From assembly GCF_020360975.1 (NCBI RefSeq), contig NW_025408667.1:4960001-5024000 (forward strand): a stretch of 64,000 nucleotides of DNA, read 5' to 3'. The first letter of the stretch is position 1. Every line of letters begins with the position of its first letter. The notes beneath the pieces are model-generated. The model worked only from the letters and a program-made list of their open reading frames with translations. It ran no database searches and was not told the origin of the DNA. The stretch comes from Hirsutella rhossiliensis (taxonomy: Eukaryota > Ascomycota > Sordariomycetes > Hypocreales > Ophiocordycipitaceae). The translations under genes were made by a program, and so were the position numbers. Below, one piece after another: positions 1-13,796 of the stretch.

Positions 1-898
1 AAGGTCGGATTGGATATCTAGGTGCCGTGGCACACGGCTCTTAAATATTTTAGTTCAATATATAAGAGAGACTTGAGCACGTGCAAGGATAAGGCTGCCT
101 CTTCGAGCTTCTAAGAAAATCCCAAGGCTACGCGAGTCATCACTTCGACGATCGCAACTCCCCATAGTTACATAAGTCAGATAACTTTCTCTACAACGTG
201 TTTTACGCCCAATGATAAAACTTAAATCTCCTACTTGGGATCATCCATCATCGTCCGTTCTTTTCGGCATTTGCTTTACCGGCCTGGGTCTGGTAAACTG
301 TCCCGTCTGCTTTAAGAGCTAACAAGCTCCAAGACGAAAACAAGAAACAGAACCGAGACTGACAAAGCTAATGCCATCCGCCAGGCTACCTCGGAACAGC
401 ACACCGCCAAAGTTAATAAATCTATTTGGCCCTTGGTCAAGTACTTGGCAGATCAAAGTGCTTCCTTCACCAACGGCTATGTTGAAGACTCGAGTTCTTT
501 ATTAATGTCAGAATATTATAGGCAACAACCGTTGACCACTACGTATAACAATGACTCAACTTTGCTAGATGACACGATGACATCTGACCTGGCACCTCCT
601 TCCGGGCATGTAGCTGTTGAGTGATTCAAGTGCATTACAAACGTTTGAATGACCTATCGTAAATATGGTGCGACACATCACCCCGAGGCGGTCATGCTGT
701 AGGAAGCCGCAGGTGACTGTATCCACAATGCAGCTGGCTTGGCGTGTCACAGGGGGGGCGCACAAGGATAACACGGCTCGGGCCTCTATCCCCCGAGCGG
801 ATATAAGCAAGTGACTCGGCAGGCCTGCACCTCTTTGAGGCCTTCGGGCTGTCATAAGATGGCTCATATTTAGACGTGTGTTTGCGAAGCTATGGTCC
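1..898. other. no gene recognised (left edge)
   Basis: Only short overlapping frames occur, with no splice-linked continuation and no recognisable domain. The last part is the 3' flank of the minus-strand lectin-like gene ending at 899. I see no RNA gene or repeat here. Confidence 0.5.
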
Positions 899-2033
899 CT
901 ATTGGATTTTACCACCATGTTTCCAGGAGCTTCCATCATGCACCATCGTGGAGATTGCTACAGGACTGAATGCATCTTTGAGGAAGACATAGACGGAATC
1001 CTTAAACTTGATCGCGCCGATCCTCGTTCCAGGGTACCAAGCCATGAGTTCCGTGACGCTCTCGTCGAATTCCACGATCACGAACTTATCTTGAGAATTC
1101 TTCGTCGCGTAGAATATATGCGGCTTTGCCCCGTTCGGCCATTGGCAAGCGGCAATGGGAGAATTGATAGCAACCTGATGGTTCGTCCGGACGACCTTCT
1201 TGTCTGTGACCGTGGTTAGGCCTTCACTACTCTTCGGCAAGGCAGGGAAATAGTACTCACTGCTCCATTTTTCGTAGCTCCCATCGTATCGTACAATGTT
1301 GCCTTCGTGATCTTGGAAGAACAGATAGGTGGTGATGTCCGTGAGACTCGCGGCAAGGCTCGTCCCCGGGAGCGCATCTGCTGGGCTTTCGGGCAGTACC
1401 TTTCGATAAACCCATTTCCATTTGTTTTCGTTGTGTTCATCTTTTTCACCCTTCCTAATCTCTGCCACGACCGTTTGGCCTTTATCGCCTAGCCTAGTTT
1501 CCCATACGATTAGCAACCGAGAACAAGAAAAGATGCCTGGGGCAAATTGGCTCACTGCGCGAAGAAAACCCATTGATGAGATTTGTCTTTAGTGTTATCG
1601 TGGCAGATGCCACTGGAAAGTCTCGAGGTTTGAATTGGTGCCGTGCTGATGTCGTCTGGGAACTTCATTGGCGTCCATGCGTCCTTCGAGATAATTCGAA
1701 CCCGCTCTCGGAGTGTCTTTTTCTTGTCAAGGTAGACAACGTGGATCTTGGATTCGACGTGTTAGCGAGTGCGACCATCTAATATCTTGCACCGGGTCTT
1801 ACAGTCGATTCCCAACCGCGCCCGCTGTCGAACTCGCCGTCATGGCGGATAAAGAAAGCTGTTATAGGCGATCCATTTCCATCCAGCTCATCGTTAGCGA
1901 CCACTGGGCCCGACTTCCAAGTTTTTGCGTCTTTGGTAAAGGCCTCGTGGATGCTAGTGCCGTCTTGATAGTAGACATAGATCGTATCATCGGTGGCTAT
2001 CGCAGCAAGATCGGTGCTAGTGATGGAAGGCAT
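899..2033 (-). CDS. fucose-specific-lectin-like beta-propeller protein
   Basis: The model is complement(join(899..1493,1556..1746,1803..2033)), 338 residues. Intron 1 (1747-1802, 56 nt) has GTAAGA, a GCTAAC branch site and AAG. Intron 2 (1494-1555, 62 nt) has GTGAGC, GCTAAT and TAG. Joining the exons keeps one frame. The product repeats a blade pattern typical of fungal fucose-binding lectins (Aleuria/Aspergillus type): IYVYYQDG near residue 18, IHVVYLD near 78, YLFFQD and HIFYAT further on, each followed by charged W/G-containing loops. About 315-340 residues is normal for these six-bladed lectins, which bind fucosylated glycans and are usually cytosolic or on conidia. There is no obvious signal peptide, which agrees with the family. 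The ATG at 2033 is the first in the open frame. Sugar specificity cannot be read off; family assignment rests on blade pattern and length. Confidence 0.68.
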
Positions 2034-4894
2034 GGCTTCTGCGTGGGGTTCTCGTAGACTGTGAAGAGAAATGTCTTCTTTATCTCAACTTGGAAACATT
2101 CTAAAGGTGCGGCCTGCCAATTCTTATAGCTTTCCCGCCCAGTACTGCGCCACCTATTCCTCCAATGTCGAAGCTTCGGTGATTCTACGTGCGAGCCGAG
2201 AACATCGGTGTTAGAGCCAGCGTTCGCCTCCAGCATCCTGTGATACCAGTTCCTCATCTCAAGGTCTCCCGCCCTCACGCCACTTTGGGAGACCCGGGCT
2301 GCTCCTCGGCGCTATTGATGCATGACGTGCTTTTTGCAGTTACAGAAGCTCAGTCAGCAATCCAAGTTGCATTATGTGGCAAGGCTGATTGGGTTGTGTA
2401 ATGTTTCGACTTCTGGCTTCGCCGAGAGTCAAGACTTGAAGCCGGTAGAGCGAACTCAGGCCACCACGGCTACGGGCTGACTGCTTGTTCAGCGGTGAGC
2501 GAACGTGGAAGTAGGTATGTGCATTTACGAGCTGAATATGCACAAGGCTGGCTGTATGTGTAACTTAAGCGCATAAGCTGGTACGGAGATGGTGACTCGA
2601 GCTGTGGGTCCGCGTTAATGGAACGCATAAGCGCATGCTGAATCGCCCAAGGTCTGCAGAGCGTGTCCCGATGCATTGCCCTATTATAGATCGGATCGAC
2701 AGTACGAGGCGGCTGGTGATGGGGCGAGTGGGGCTTCAACGTCCTTCAGGTTGCCTTGTGATAAATCATATCGACAATTTACTGTACGAGCAGTCGGTCC
2801 GAATTGCTAGGGTACAGTACAGTACACTCAAACTCAAGGAACATGCTCAAACCCTCTCCATAACATGGTCATATTTCCCCCAGTTGATCAAACACGAGAG
2901 GATTGCCATCGTTCTCGCATCCTTGGCACGTCATGCTTCACTCGCCATTGGCAAGCAGCTATACAGACAAAACTCAGGCTGTTGGATACCTGGAAGCTGC
3001 CTCTGTTGATCGAACAGGACAGACTTCGAGCCGCAGCCGGATGATGGATATATTAGGCCGTAAGACTTCTCGCATGGCTTCCTGTTAGGTTCTCTCTAGG
3101 CTGATAGATGGGAGGCTTCTCTTCTCATCTGTATTAAAGAAGCAGGTCACCGGCTGACCACCTCTTTTACAAAGAGAGGAAGATAACAACCAACCGCCCG
3201 ATTCACTTATTCTATGAGGCTTCCTCTCCGTGAGATTACTGCCCGTATTGCTGACAGTAGGGCAAAACAAAAAGGGGGCTTTCTGGGTGTTGAAGCCGAA
3301 CGGGAAGAATCTGCAAACAGCTTAGTGTGGCGGCCCAGGGGATCACTCTTGGCGAGATGAAGTTGCATTGTGTTGCATTGACCCCCGGCCACATGACAGC
3401 CCGCCGATGTATCCGGCGATCCAGGAGCATCGGAGAATATATTGCGTAACTGCTCCACGTTTCGGCGCTATGCGGCACGCACGGGCATAGTCAGCCGCGG
3501 TACGATGCGTTTGGCCCCGGGCCAAAGGGATCTGTCACATATTGGCGTCACATCAGGGTTGTTTCCACGACGATCAAGACGGATGCGGCACTATGAGGCC
3601 GGCAACTGATTGATAGTCTTCGTATACCGCACCGATACTACAGTACAATTCCTAGAGCGCGTTCCACTTCCTGACGGTTCAGTGGGATTTTACCATCCGA
3701 TAGTGAGAGTTCATGTAGTAACTAACCATACGGAGAATAAGAATTGCAACTTAAACGTATACAGACCTAATATTGCAGCATGCCGCCATCTATCCTTGCT
3801 CCTCGAGAATAAAGAGAGGAAAAACCGTGGCAAGTTCCAGGGGGCATTCTAGTAAGACGACACGCTCGGACTTGCCTTTGAAAAAAGAACATGAACATTA
3901 ATAATGTCTTCTGGTGAACTGACTCTCTCCATGCAGGGGGGAGGGGGGGGCGAGAATTCAATAAACAATGTTTTCTACATGCTTGCCCATATGGCTTTGA
4001 CGAAGGCAACAGTGTTACTCACCACCGCCATCAGGCTCCCGCTCGTAAATCCCGCTGCCTGGCTAGACTGCTTGGGTCCACAGTAGGAAGACAGCTGAGC
4101 ATGCAACTAAAAATCGATAATTTTCTTTTCTTGCATTACCATGCAGCTTGAACTTGAACCCCTGGAGTAATTCGCCCAGCAAAGGTTAGTCCCGATGCTT
4201 CTACGAGAGGCGCTCTCTACTGGCTTCTCTTGGCGACCAGACAGCCCCAACATCACACTAATAAGCGAAGACTGCATTTGTTATCAGATGTAACGATCCT
4301 TCCAGATTCTAATCAGACAATTTGCTCAAGGTCTCTTCTTTGGGTCTCCTGACGCCAGCCATGTTGTAAGAGGCTCGCCTGTGGTTTATTCAAGCCGCAG
4401 GTGCCTTCACATTCTCTTCTCTAGAACAAAAGAAGGCAGAGGGTTGCAAACCTAGATCGGTTGGCTCTTGTCCATGGTTTTCAACGTTGTGGACCGTAGC
4501 CAAGGGCAACCGCTGTGCTGAAGCTGATACCCATCATTATTGAGCCCAGCCCGTGACATATGACACATGGGATCTTGTCGATGTACGCTTTCTGTTTCAG
4601 CCAGCCGTCTTATGTGGCGGTGGCAAGGCCCGCTCACCCGACGTCGCTGCCAAGCGATAAGAAAACATCACCGACAAGGGCTATAATAGGGGCGGATGTG
4701 ACATGCACGACGAATCGCCGAGCATGTTCAGCTGGGACCCATCTCGGAAACGCCGAACGCTGTCGTCATGATCAAGTGCTCAGGGGTTTGCGAAGGCATA
4801 AATAGAGACCTGATTCTGCATGAACTGAGATGGAAGCCAGCAATCTTCACTCCTCTATCCAAAGCCAGAAGAAAGAAGAAGAAGAACAGCAACC
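2034..4894. other. intergenic, no gene recognised
   Basis: This 2.9-kb stretch separates the divergently transcribed lectin and secreted-protein genes. Frames of 60-120 codons occur on both strands, but none shows a family motif or joins across plausible introns. A short GTACAGTACAGTACAC run lies near 2812. The last few hundred bases should hold the promoter of the secreted-protein gene. Confidence 0.5.
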
Positions 4895-6439
4895 ATGCGA
4901 TTCACAAGCGGCCTTGCGCTTTTTGCCTCCCTTTCCTCTGTGCTCTCTGCGACTGACACTCCACCTGATTCAATTGTGAGTGGGCATACTTGCATTTTGC
5001 TTCAAGAATCATATTGCTGACTTCTGGCAGACGCAAATCTGCAAGAAAAGAGGTACGCATGATAGCCAACATGATGCCATTGGGATATCATGCTCACAAA
5101 AATGCAGGTCAAGTCCCTCAGAAAGTAGGGAAGAGCTGGGGCTGCGCCTCGTCTTCGAGCATTTGCGACCCTGAACAGGATCAGAGCACCCTGCATGAGG
5201 ACCGCAAGACAGGCGAATGGGCTTGTTGTCCTAGGGGACAGCCTTTGGTCGGCAGCTCTTGTGAGCAGCCCAAGCCTGATGGAAAGCCTGACCAAAGTGA
5301 GTACAATGTACAGTCAGTTTTGGCGACAAATGCTAAGACGCTGCAGCACCTATCAAGCGACCTGGAACCTGTGGAGCTCTCGTCAATGATGCCGGGCTGG
5401 AAAACCTCCTCCGAGTTCTTTTGCAGCAGTGTTACCCTCACGACCAGGTTTCTTTGAATGTCCTCATCAAGTACTTCATCACCATTCTTCACCAGAGTAT
5501 CGATCTCATCGATATCTTCTACAAAAAGGACTGCGATACTCCCACTCCTGGCCCCGGGCCGAACCCCAAACCGAGCCCCGGACCTCATCATGATTGGTAC
5601 GATTGCTCGTCGGGCTCGACTTGCAAATGGCTTCCATTGGAGAACAACAAGACCCCCAAGAACCTAGCGGTAGCCAACGAGCCCACGCTTTTGCCAAACC
5701 CCAACGCGGCCGTGGCGAGCTACAAGTATCCTTTTGATACATGGGTGACAAAGTTCGAAGGGGATGATTTGGACATTTACATCCAGGGTCGGAAGCTCCC
5801 TGTGCAGGAATCCGGGACGAGTTATTTGATTCCTGCTGGTACGTATTTATACACGAGGACCTGTCTAGAGAACACTTCTGATCGGTCAAAGGAACATCGG
5901 CCAGCGAGGTGTACTACAAATCCTCCAAGGGTGCTAAAATCCAGTTCTACGGGGCTTGTTCCGCGGATACACCATGCGTGAGCGAGGAGGTGAAAGACTG
6001 GGTGCAAGGCCCGGCGGTCCTAATAGCCCAGCCAGATGCGGATATCGACGTTAGCGGCTACGACTTCGATCTTGTTTTCACCATTGCGGATACGTCAGTC
6101 ACCACGGAGCAGTACACAGTCCTCGCAGATGGCAAGGAAGTTGGTAAGACGCACGGCCGACTGTCCCTTGGTTGCGACAAATACAACACGAAGTACATCG
6201 CCAATGTTGATGTTGGTGTTGGTCCTTATGGCGCCCTCAGGAGCATCGCCAATGACGGGTTCTGGGGCTCATTCAAGATTCCTAAGGGTAAGTGACTCGA
6301 CTGCAACGTTATTGAAGCGCCAGAGGTTCTAATATGATATACAGAAACCAAGAAAGTGACAGTTCATATGAACTATGAGAGCCCGAGCTACCCATACTTT
6401 CTCTTCGAGTATCGGATGGATAAGCTCTGTCAATGCTAG
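4895..6439 (+). CDS. secreted cysteine-rich protein, six exons
   Basis: The model is join(4895..4975,5031..5052,5108..5296,5347..5838,5892..6287,6345..6439), exactly 425 codons. All five introns are 50-57 nt with GT-AG ends, and exon 2 is only 22 nt. The N terminus is a clear signal peptide (MRFTSGLALFASLSSVLSA). A cysteine-rich segment follows (spacing C..WGC..SIC..ACC..SSC), then a helical stretch, then a Pro-Gly linker (TPGPGPNPKPSPGP) and a roughly 240-residue C-terminal domain that probably folds as beta-sheet and ends in Cys-Gln-Cys. I do not recognise the family. The layout of signal peptide, small disulfide module, P/G linker and larger domain suggests an extracellular, possibly carbohydrate- or host-interacting protein, but no catalytic motif is visible. 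The exon structure is well supported because five splices restore one frame to the stop. Confidence 0.72.
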
Positions 6440-7341
6440 GTTATAAATCACTGGAAGAGCAACGTTGTGGCAGTCAATCGGATTCACGCAAGTGTCAGAA
6501 ATAGCGACTGTTCCCTACCCAGCCGGAAGTCACAATTGAGCTGCAACACCATAGCCGACACGGTTATGTCGCGCCTGACCTAGTATAGCACCTTGGTTTC
6601 CATCGATTGAGTCTTCTTTTGAAGCCCAAAGCTAGATAGATAACGTCGGCATTTAAATCTGCAGTCTTACGCTAAACTGTCCTATCCTAGCCAACCCTTC
6701 ATCGTCAAGGGTGAGAATGATTCAGTGTGCCCATGCTCCAAGTAAAGCTCTTAAGACCCTTGCTTTGATTAACTTGGTTTACTTGTCAAGAGAGGCTTGC
6801 TTTATGACTTGCTTGGTCCATGTTGCTCGGCTGGGCCGTGGCATTGCTGCTTCGGTTGTTCATGGTATTTACGTACCTACTCTCACTGTGCTAACATGCC
6901 CGATCGAAGAAGGTGCTTCTGGCACTCTATTTCCGCCACCGTATCCGAATTAATGCGGTTCTGTTCGTCCACGATGGCTTTTCGGTCGGCGGGGAAAAAG
7001 TCCACATTCAGCACTCATCGCCGGGCAGCGGAATAAATCGAAGGCCATCATCTTATATAGGACAGGGTAGTCAGATGCATGACGATCCCACCACTCCAGA
7101 GGATCCACAACTTCTAGATCGGCCTTGTTAGTCCTATTCGAAATTTATCTATAGGGGGCGAAGCGCGAGTACTGCTCGATAAACAGGTATTATGTCGGAA
7201 TTGACGTGGTAGTCTTTAAGTTTCGCTTACCTATAGTCAATTCCCGACTTACAACAGAAGGCCTCCTTACATAGCGTTATCTCTGCGACCTACTTAAATT
7301 TTGGTAAACCGGTGCTTATAGTCTGCACCATCTCTTGAATA
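6440..7341. other. intergenic, becoming RIP-like toward the Copia element
   Basis: No gene is recognised. From about 7130 the composition shifts to TpA-rich sequence like the neighbouring retrotransposon. The GTTCC at 7342-7346 is the left target-site duplication of that element. Confidence 0.5.
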
Positions 7342-7346
7342 GTTCC

Positions 7347-7632
7347 TCTCAAGCAGGGGCTTGAGAGCACAGTGGAAGAAATAGGGGCACAGAAAGGTGA
7401 ATTTAGTGATGCATGTCTTCGTCTATCTATTAGGACAAGGGAGGGGCTTATATAGGTACAGTGACCATATATAGCTAGCTAAAAGAGGGCATTAGGATGT
7501 TCCTATACCTAAGTTAGGCCTATATAATGTCCTTAGGCTAGGGGAGTTATATTAGTTAGGCAGGCTTCCTTGTGTATGACTATTGGGTCTACTAGGCATA
7601 ACTATGGCCTCTTATGCCTACTCTCCTTAACA
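7347..7632 (-). repeat. left LTR (3' LTR in element orientation)
   Basis: This 286-bp sequence is matched by the right LTR at 13511-13796. Differences are mostly C/T or G/A transitions. The outer (left) part keeps more ancestral C and G than the inner part. Confidence 0.92.
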
Positions 7633-10600
7633 CACCCCCTTACCACCCTAGCTTCTAGATAGTAGGGCAATAGGTAGAGGAGGGTTCGGTCTAATAAATA
7701 TAAGGCTATTCCGATATTAAATTCGGCTACTTTACTATCTATTTAAGGAGGTTGTCTAAAAATAGGGGAGGCTCCTAATTATATCCTATAAAAAGGGAAG
7801 GTAAATATAGTAAAAGGCAAAAGCCGGGACCCGAGAGGATAGGATATAAGGAGAACCCTCCTCTATATATCCTATCTCCTCGGGCCCCTAAGTTCGTTAA
7901 CCGCGCCCCCCCTAGGGCGTGGTTATATAACCTACTCTTCCGCCCTAGGGGGAGTCGAACTTACGATTAATAAGATTATATAACCTACTCTTACCGTTTA
8001 ACTAGTAGTTATAAGTTATATTTATAACCTTCCTTATAAGGAGGGGTATAGCGGGGCATCCCTTTAGGTAGCCTAGGTACTATAGTACCTTTGCCGGCGA
8101 CGTTATTATTTAGGATAAAAGTAATCTTAAAGGTAGGCTTTCTAATAATATATTCCTTATATTAATTAGTCTTAATTTAGTAAAGCTATTATAATTATTA
8201 TAAGTTTAAGCGCTATAGTATTATACTAATTAAGGGGTAGTCTAGTAATAGCTTTACTTCTTAGTAGTAAATAGGGCTAACTTCTATCCCCTAGATCTTT
8301 ATAGTTTCTTAACTAAATTAAGATCTAACTACGCTATTAAAATCCCTAAATCTTAGTATATATAGTAGTGCTTTTATTATTAGGATCTAGCGATTATTAA
8401 GTTCGCTATAGTAGGGAGATATTATACCTTAATATAGTAGTTAGGTATATTATCTCTTAATATATCTTCCGGCTATATTACTAGTCTTAGTTACTTAATA
8501 AAGCTCTAATACTTCTAGTATATAAGCGCCTTTATTATACTATTAGCTAGGTTATCTACTAATACGATCTAGCTAACTTATATCCGATCTTACTATACCT
8601 CCTAACGAAGCTAGTATCTATAAACGTTAACGTACTTAAGGTTCGTCTTAAGCTTCGCGCTTAATTTAGTTAAAAGCCTAATAGTCTAAAGGTTATTATA
8701 CTAGAGCTCTATAGTCCCTTTAATACTAATGCTAAGCGCCTTAATTAGTCGGCTAAATACTACCTATTCCTTAGCTATCTATAAGAGTGCTAATAATTTA
8801 GCTTCTATAAAGGATATTATTATAGTAGCTTACTTAGTAGCTTTTTAGTTAATTAGCTTACTAAGGAGTAGGAATATATATCCTTATAAGGACTTCCTAG
8901 TCTCTAGGTTATCGGCGTATAAAGAGTTAGATATATATATTAGCCGCCTTATTAGGTTTATCGCCGTAAAGTAGATATAGCGGTTTCTTATATAATAGAG
9001 GTAAGCTAGGCACTTACGTGCTTCGTGCCTATAGCGCGGCCCGGGGTTATAATTATATTAGACTAGCTTTCTAGCTATAAATACGATATCTAGCTTAGTA
9101 TAAATTGCTAGATAAATAAGCGACCTAATTAAAGAGATATATTTATATATCTCTTCCTTTAAGGCCTACTTTTTATAGGGGACGAGCTCTTCTATTATTA
9201 GCGGGATCTTAGGCTTACGAAGGATATTATTATTAAGGATATAATATTTCTTCGCGGTCTTAGAGATATAGGAAGCTTACGAGAGCTATATCTTCTTAAG
9301 ATCCCTATCCTTAATAATCTCGATACTAAGGAACTAGCGTAGCTCTCCTATATATATAATAGTATATTTCTTCGTAATAGCCTTATATAGCTCTTCCTAA
9401 TCTTATTTTTACCCTTAAGGATATATTATAACGATATTATTTACGAAGATAAAGATAATAACGCCCTTATAGACTAGTACGTAGGCGTCTTTTACTAGCT
9501 ACTAGGCTCTAAGTTTAGTAAAGAAACTAGATATCTCTTTAAACTATAGCTTTAAGGAGATATAGAGCCTATATAGTACTTTTAATAGCTTTAGGCATAG
9601 CCTAGGTATTAAGAATCCTAGTAGAGGCTAGTAATAGACTTCTTAGCGTAGGATTATATATAGAAATATTATTTTTACGTTATATTATTCTATCTTAAAG
9701 TCCTTAAGGTAGTAGAAGGCTATTAGTAGTTAAAATATTTATACTTATAATATAGCTATATATATATCCTCGTTACCTTTAGGTTATAGGTCTCTACGAA
9801 CTATAATATATACTTTAAAGCGTATAATATACCCTTATTTATCGGTCTTATATATAAAGACCTAATATAAGGGGATTAGGAAGTAACCTTTCTATTTAAT
9901 AATAGCTTTTAGGATAGTCTTCTACGTGCCCCTTACTAGGTTTTCCTTTATTTCGTAGTCTATAGCTTCCTTTTACTTATATACGAATTCTAAAGCTATT
10001 ACCGCGTTAAAGGAGGTAGGGGGAGGCGGTATATTTTTAATATAAAGCTTATACTTACTTACCTTTACGATAATATTATTAATAAGGGATTTCTTAGGCC
10101 TATAAGCCCGTTTTCCTTTAATAACGTTACTTAGGTTAATCCCTTATAACGTATCCTTTTATCTACGTTATTCTTATATTTATAATATTCTTAAGCCGGC
10201 CCTACTAACCGCTAGGTTAAGGGTATAGGGTTCGGACTAAGGGTTATCTTCTTAAACCAATACTATAATTGTTCCTTTACCCCCTAGGTTAAGAGGTATA
10301 TTATTACGTTTATCTTAAGGAGACGAGTTAATTAATATAGGTATTATATCTTTAAGCTATCTCCTTAACGAGATATAGGAGGGGTTGCTAGCTATAGTAT
10401 CTATTACGGGTATAGGAGGCATAGAGCTTAGTAACTCTATATTAAATATAGTATTAAGTAGAAGGGGTAATATTAAAATCTCTATCCCTAGGCCTACTAT
10501 TTCTAGAGGGGAAAGATATATATATTTATATAATCCCTATAAGGGCGTCTTTAATCCCTAATCTTCTAGAGTATATAGGGGTAATAGGTCCTATAGGAGG

Positions 10601-13510
10601 GTAATTACTTCTTCTAGCGTCTAACCGTTATCTATATTATCGTCGGATAAACTTAGTACCCTAAAGGTTTTAGGTTCCCTACTATCTATAACGTCGGTTA
10701 CGGCTATATCTCTAAGGATATCGAAGCTATATATTTAGACTAGCTAGGCTTACGCTTCTCTTTTTATATTATAGCTTATAGACTCGTTAAACTATATATT
10801 AGCTAATACTATTAGTTTATTCTATCTAATTAACGGTATCTATATAACGTATTATTAAGTAGACCTATAGCCTACTAGGTAGCCGATATAAGCTCTCTAC
10901 TTAAGGGGTAATTACGTCTTATATAACTTAATATATTCTAATACTATAATTATTATTAGGAACGCTATATAGCTAAATACCCTTAAATATATAATATCTA
11001 GTTTAATATCTTTAATATAGTAATATAGTAGATTATTTTCTTTTATCTAGGTCTAGTAACGCTTATATAGGCTCTACTAGCTATAATTATATAATTCGAA
11101 GGGTATTATATTAAGTAGGTATACCGCTATATAGTATATCTCTAGCTATAGCTCTTCTAGAAGTTTTAAGTTAAGCCTTATAACCCTTACTTTTTCCTTT
11201 ACTATTGCCCTTAATCTCTCTACGTAACTATTTTATATAGGCGTTAAAGGGGCTAACTATATAACTTATATCCCTTTATTAGTTATATAATCTATTTATT
11301 CTATTATTAAAAGAGCCCTTTCCCTATTAATAACTAATATAGTTATTTTAACTCTATATTAGGTCTTAAGTAACGCTATAAAGTTATTAAAGATATCCTT
11401 AATACCCGTTTTTCTTTTTATTAGGTAATAGAACCTTATAGATATATCTATATAGGTAAATAGGGCGAAGTTCTTTTCCCCGTTATATACTATTATAGGG
11501 CTAGGGTAAAGGTCGAAGCTAACTTATACCCCCGGACCTTTAGGCCTTAGGGATAGTGTTTTTCTCGAGACTTCCCTCTTAGCTTTCCCTATTACGTATA
11601 TCTAATAGCTATATATTATAGGGCCTTAAAGCTTAGTGCCTAGGTAGGCTTCTAATAGCTTCTCTAGTAATCTTAGACTAGGATACCTAAGGCGGCGATA
11701 CTATAAGTTACCTACCCCCCTAGTTAGCGGCTTAGGCGCTTATATAACTACGAATACCCGCTTATACTACGGGAGTATTCCTATTACGAATTAACCTTCG
11801 AAGTCGGTTAGTTTAATATAAACCTCCTTCGTAGGTTCCGAATAGAGGTATCCTAGGAGCTAGTTCTAGAATATCCCTACTATTATCCCTAGCCTAGCTA
11901 AGAAGATACTAATTAGTATTTCTAGGATAAAGTAGGCATTTAATAGGGTTATCTTTCTATAGTTAATTATAGGGATAATTGCTATTCCTATTCCTTATAC
12001 CCTAAAGGCTTAGTCTCTAACCTAGACTTTATTATTAGAACCCTACTTAAAGGTTCCTTCCTAGAACTAACCTAGGTTATTAAAGAGGTTAATATCGGCC
12101 CTTAAGTCGTATATTAATTTATTAGTAAGTAACGGCGTTCCCTTAATAGCCGTGTTTACCCTAGATAGAGTGACCGTATTAATAGTCTTTCCTAGCCCGT
12201 TATTACTAATAATAATATCTACTAGTTCTCTTCCTTTAGGGTAGGAATTAAGGGTCTAGGCTATATATTTTACTTTCTTATCTAGATAGTCCTTTAGCCG
12301 TTTTTCGATATTCTATTTAGCTAGATTACTATATTTCTAGCCTAATAGGGGCTTCTTATTATATATTACCTATAGTAAGTAGTAATTTTCCTACTAGCTT
12401 ATTAAGCTATTAACGTGCTACTTATAGCTAGCGTATTTAACTTAGGTATTTAATTTCCTAGAGATTTAATTAGCGCTTCCCCTTTTTATAGGTAGTTACG
12501 ACTTCTTCCTATAGGTATATTCTTATTTAAAGTTAGCGATTAAGTTCCTTAAGGGAAGTTAATCTTTACTATATCTTTCGTTATAGAGGTTAAGAGTACT
12601 TATTATTATAGACTAATATAGGTCCTACTCGTCTACCGCTATAAGAAAATCCTATCTAATTCTTATATTATTAAGTATATCGACCTTAAGGTCTCGTAAA
12701 TCTATAATAATTTAGTCGAGCTATTCTACCTATACTTTCTAGTCTCGCGTGCGTTTTTTATTAATAGAGGTCGTATATCTCTCGTAAATTAGCTTTTTCT
12801 CCTTTACCCCTAAAGGCAGGGCTTACTTCTTTAATTCCCTAATTTTCTCTCTTAGGCTATTATATATTAAGGTTATCCCCTAAAGCCCTTTACTAATTGT
12901 TTTCTTAATTAATTCTTCGAGTACAATTAGGGCTTTCTACTAGACCTTATAGCGATCGAATTATAGCTAGAACCTTTTCTCGAGGTTATAAAAGGAGTCC
13001 TTTATATCCTAGTATCGTTCGTTATAGCCTATTCGCCTCGCTAGGAACGTAGCCTTAGTTTTATCTTCTTATTAGGAAGGTCTCCCTCTAAGGTTAATAA
13101 TAAATTGCTCCTAGTCCGGCTATTAGGGTTATTTAAGCTCCTTTATACTATCTAGGTTAGTATATTCCTAAATCTTATAAGTCTAGGCCTATAATTTAAT
13201 CCCCCTAATCTATAGGGTCTAATCGAGGCTTTCCTTTAGTCTTACGATATAATTATCCCCTCTTACTTCCTTTAACGTTATCTTAGGAAAATAAAGGGTT
13301 CTAGCTTAATACGTAATATCCTTTTTTAAGGGATATATAATTATAATTTATATAATTTATATATTTCTAGTAGTGCCCCTTAGTATAGCTAGGTTCCTTG
13401 CCTTAATACCACGATTTAAGCGTTATAACGGCGTTAATAGCTCGTAAATAGCTTTAAAGGTAATATCGGCGGGCAAAAGATAATCTAGCCGTGCAGGCCG
13501 AGCTTATAAC

Positions 13511-13796
13511 TCTTAAGTAGGGGCTTAAGAGCATAGTAGAAGAAATAGGGGCATAGAAAGGTAAATTTAGTAATGCATATCTTCGTCTATCTATTAGGAC
13601 AAGGGAGGGGCTTATATAGGTATAGTGACTATATATAGCTAGCTAAAAGAGGGCATTGGGATGTTCCTATACCTAAGTTAGGCCTACATAATGTCCTTAG
13701 GCTAGGGGAGTCATGTTAGTCAGGCAGGCTTCCTTGTGCATGACTATTGGGTCCACTGGGCATGACTGTGGCCTCTTATGCCCACTCTCCTCAACA
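13511..13796 (-). repeat. right LTR (5' LTR in element orientation)
   Basis: Second 286-bp LTR copy. It ends CTCAACA at 13796, immediately followed by the GTTCC duplication. Its outer (right) part is less mutated than the matching inner part of the left LTR. Confidence 0.92.

Larger units (their letters stand above)
7347..13796 (-). mobile_element. full-length RIP-degraded Ty1/Copia retrotransposon
   Basis: Two 286-bp direct LTRs (7347-7632 and 13511-13796) bound a 5.9-kb interior, flanked by identical GTTCC target duplications (7342-7346 and 13797-13801). Read on the minus strand, the element starts with TGTTGAG. Minus-strand translation around 9421-9470 gives a reverse-transcriptase core reading FVNNIV, the expected RIP product of Copia YVDDIV. 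Around 9540-9590 it gives a line resembling the Copia LYGL..SP.LW motif. No frame of 60 codons survives in any of six frames across 7.13-13.75 kb. TpA is very frequent and CpA/TpG scarce, the mark of RIP. The element is dead. Internal sequence is too mutated for exact gag and integrase limits. Confidence 0.9.

Noticed and set aside
7632..13510. Possible CRISPR-like or satellite array in the TpA-rich region
   Set aside because: No regular spacing; it is RIP-mutated Copia coding sequence.
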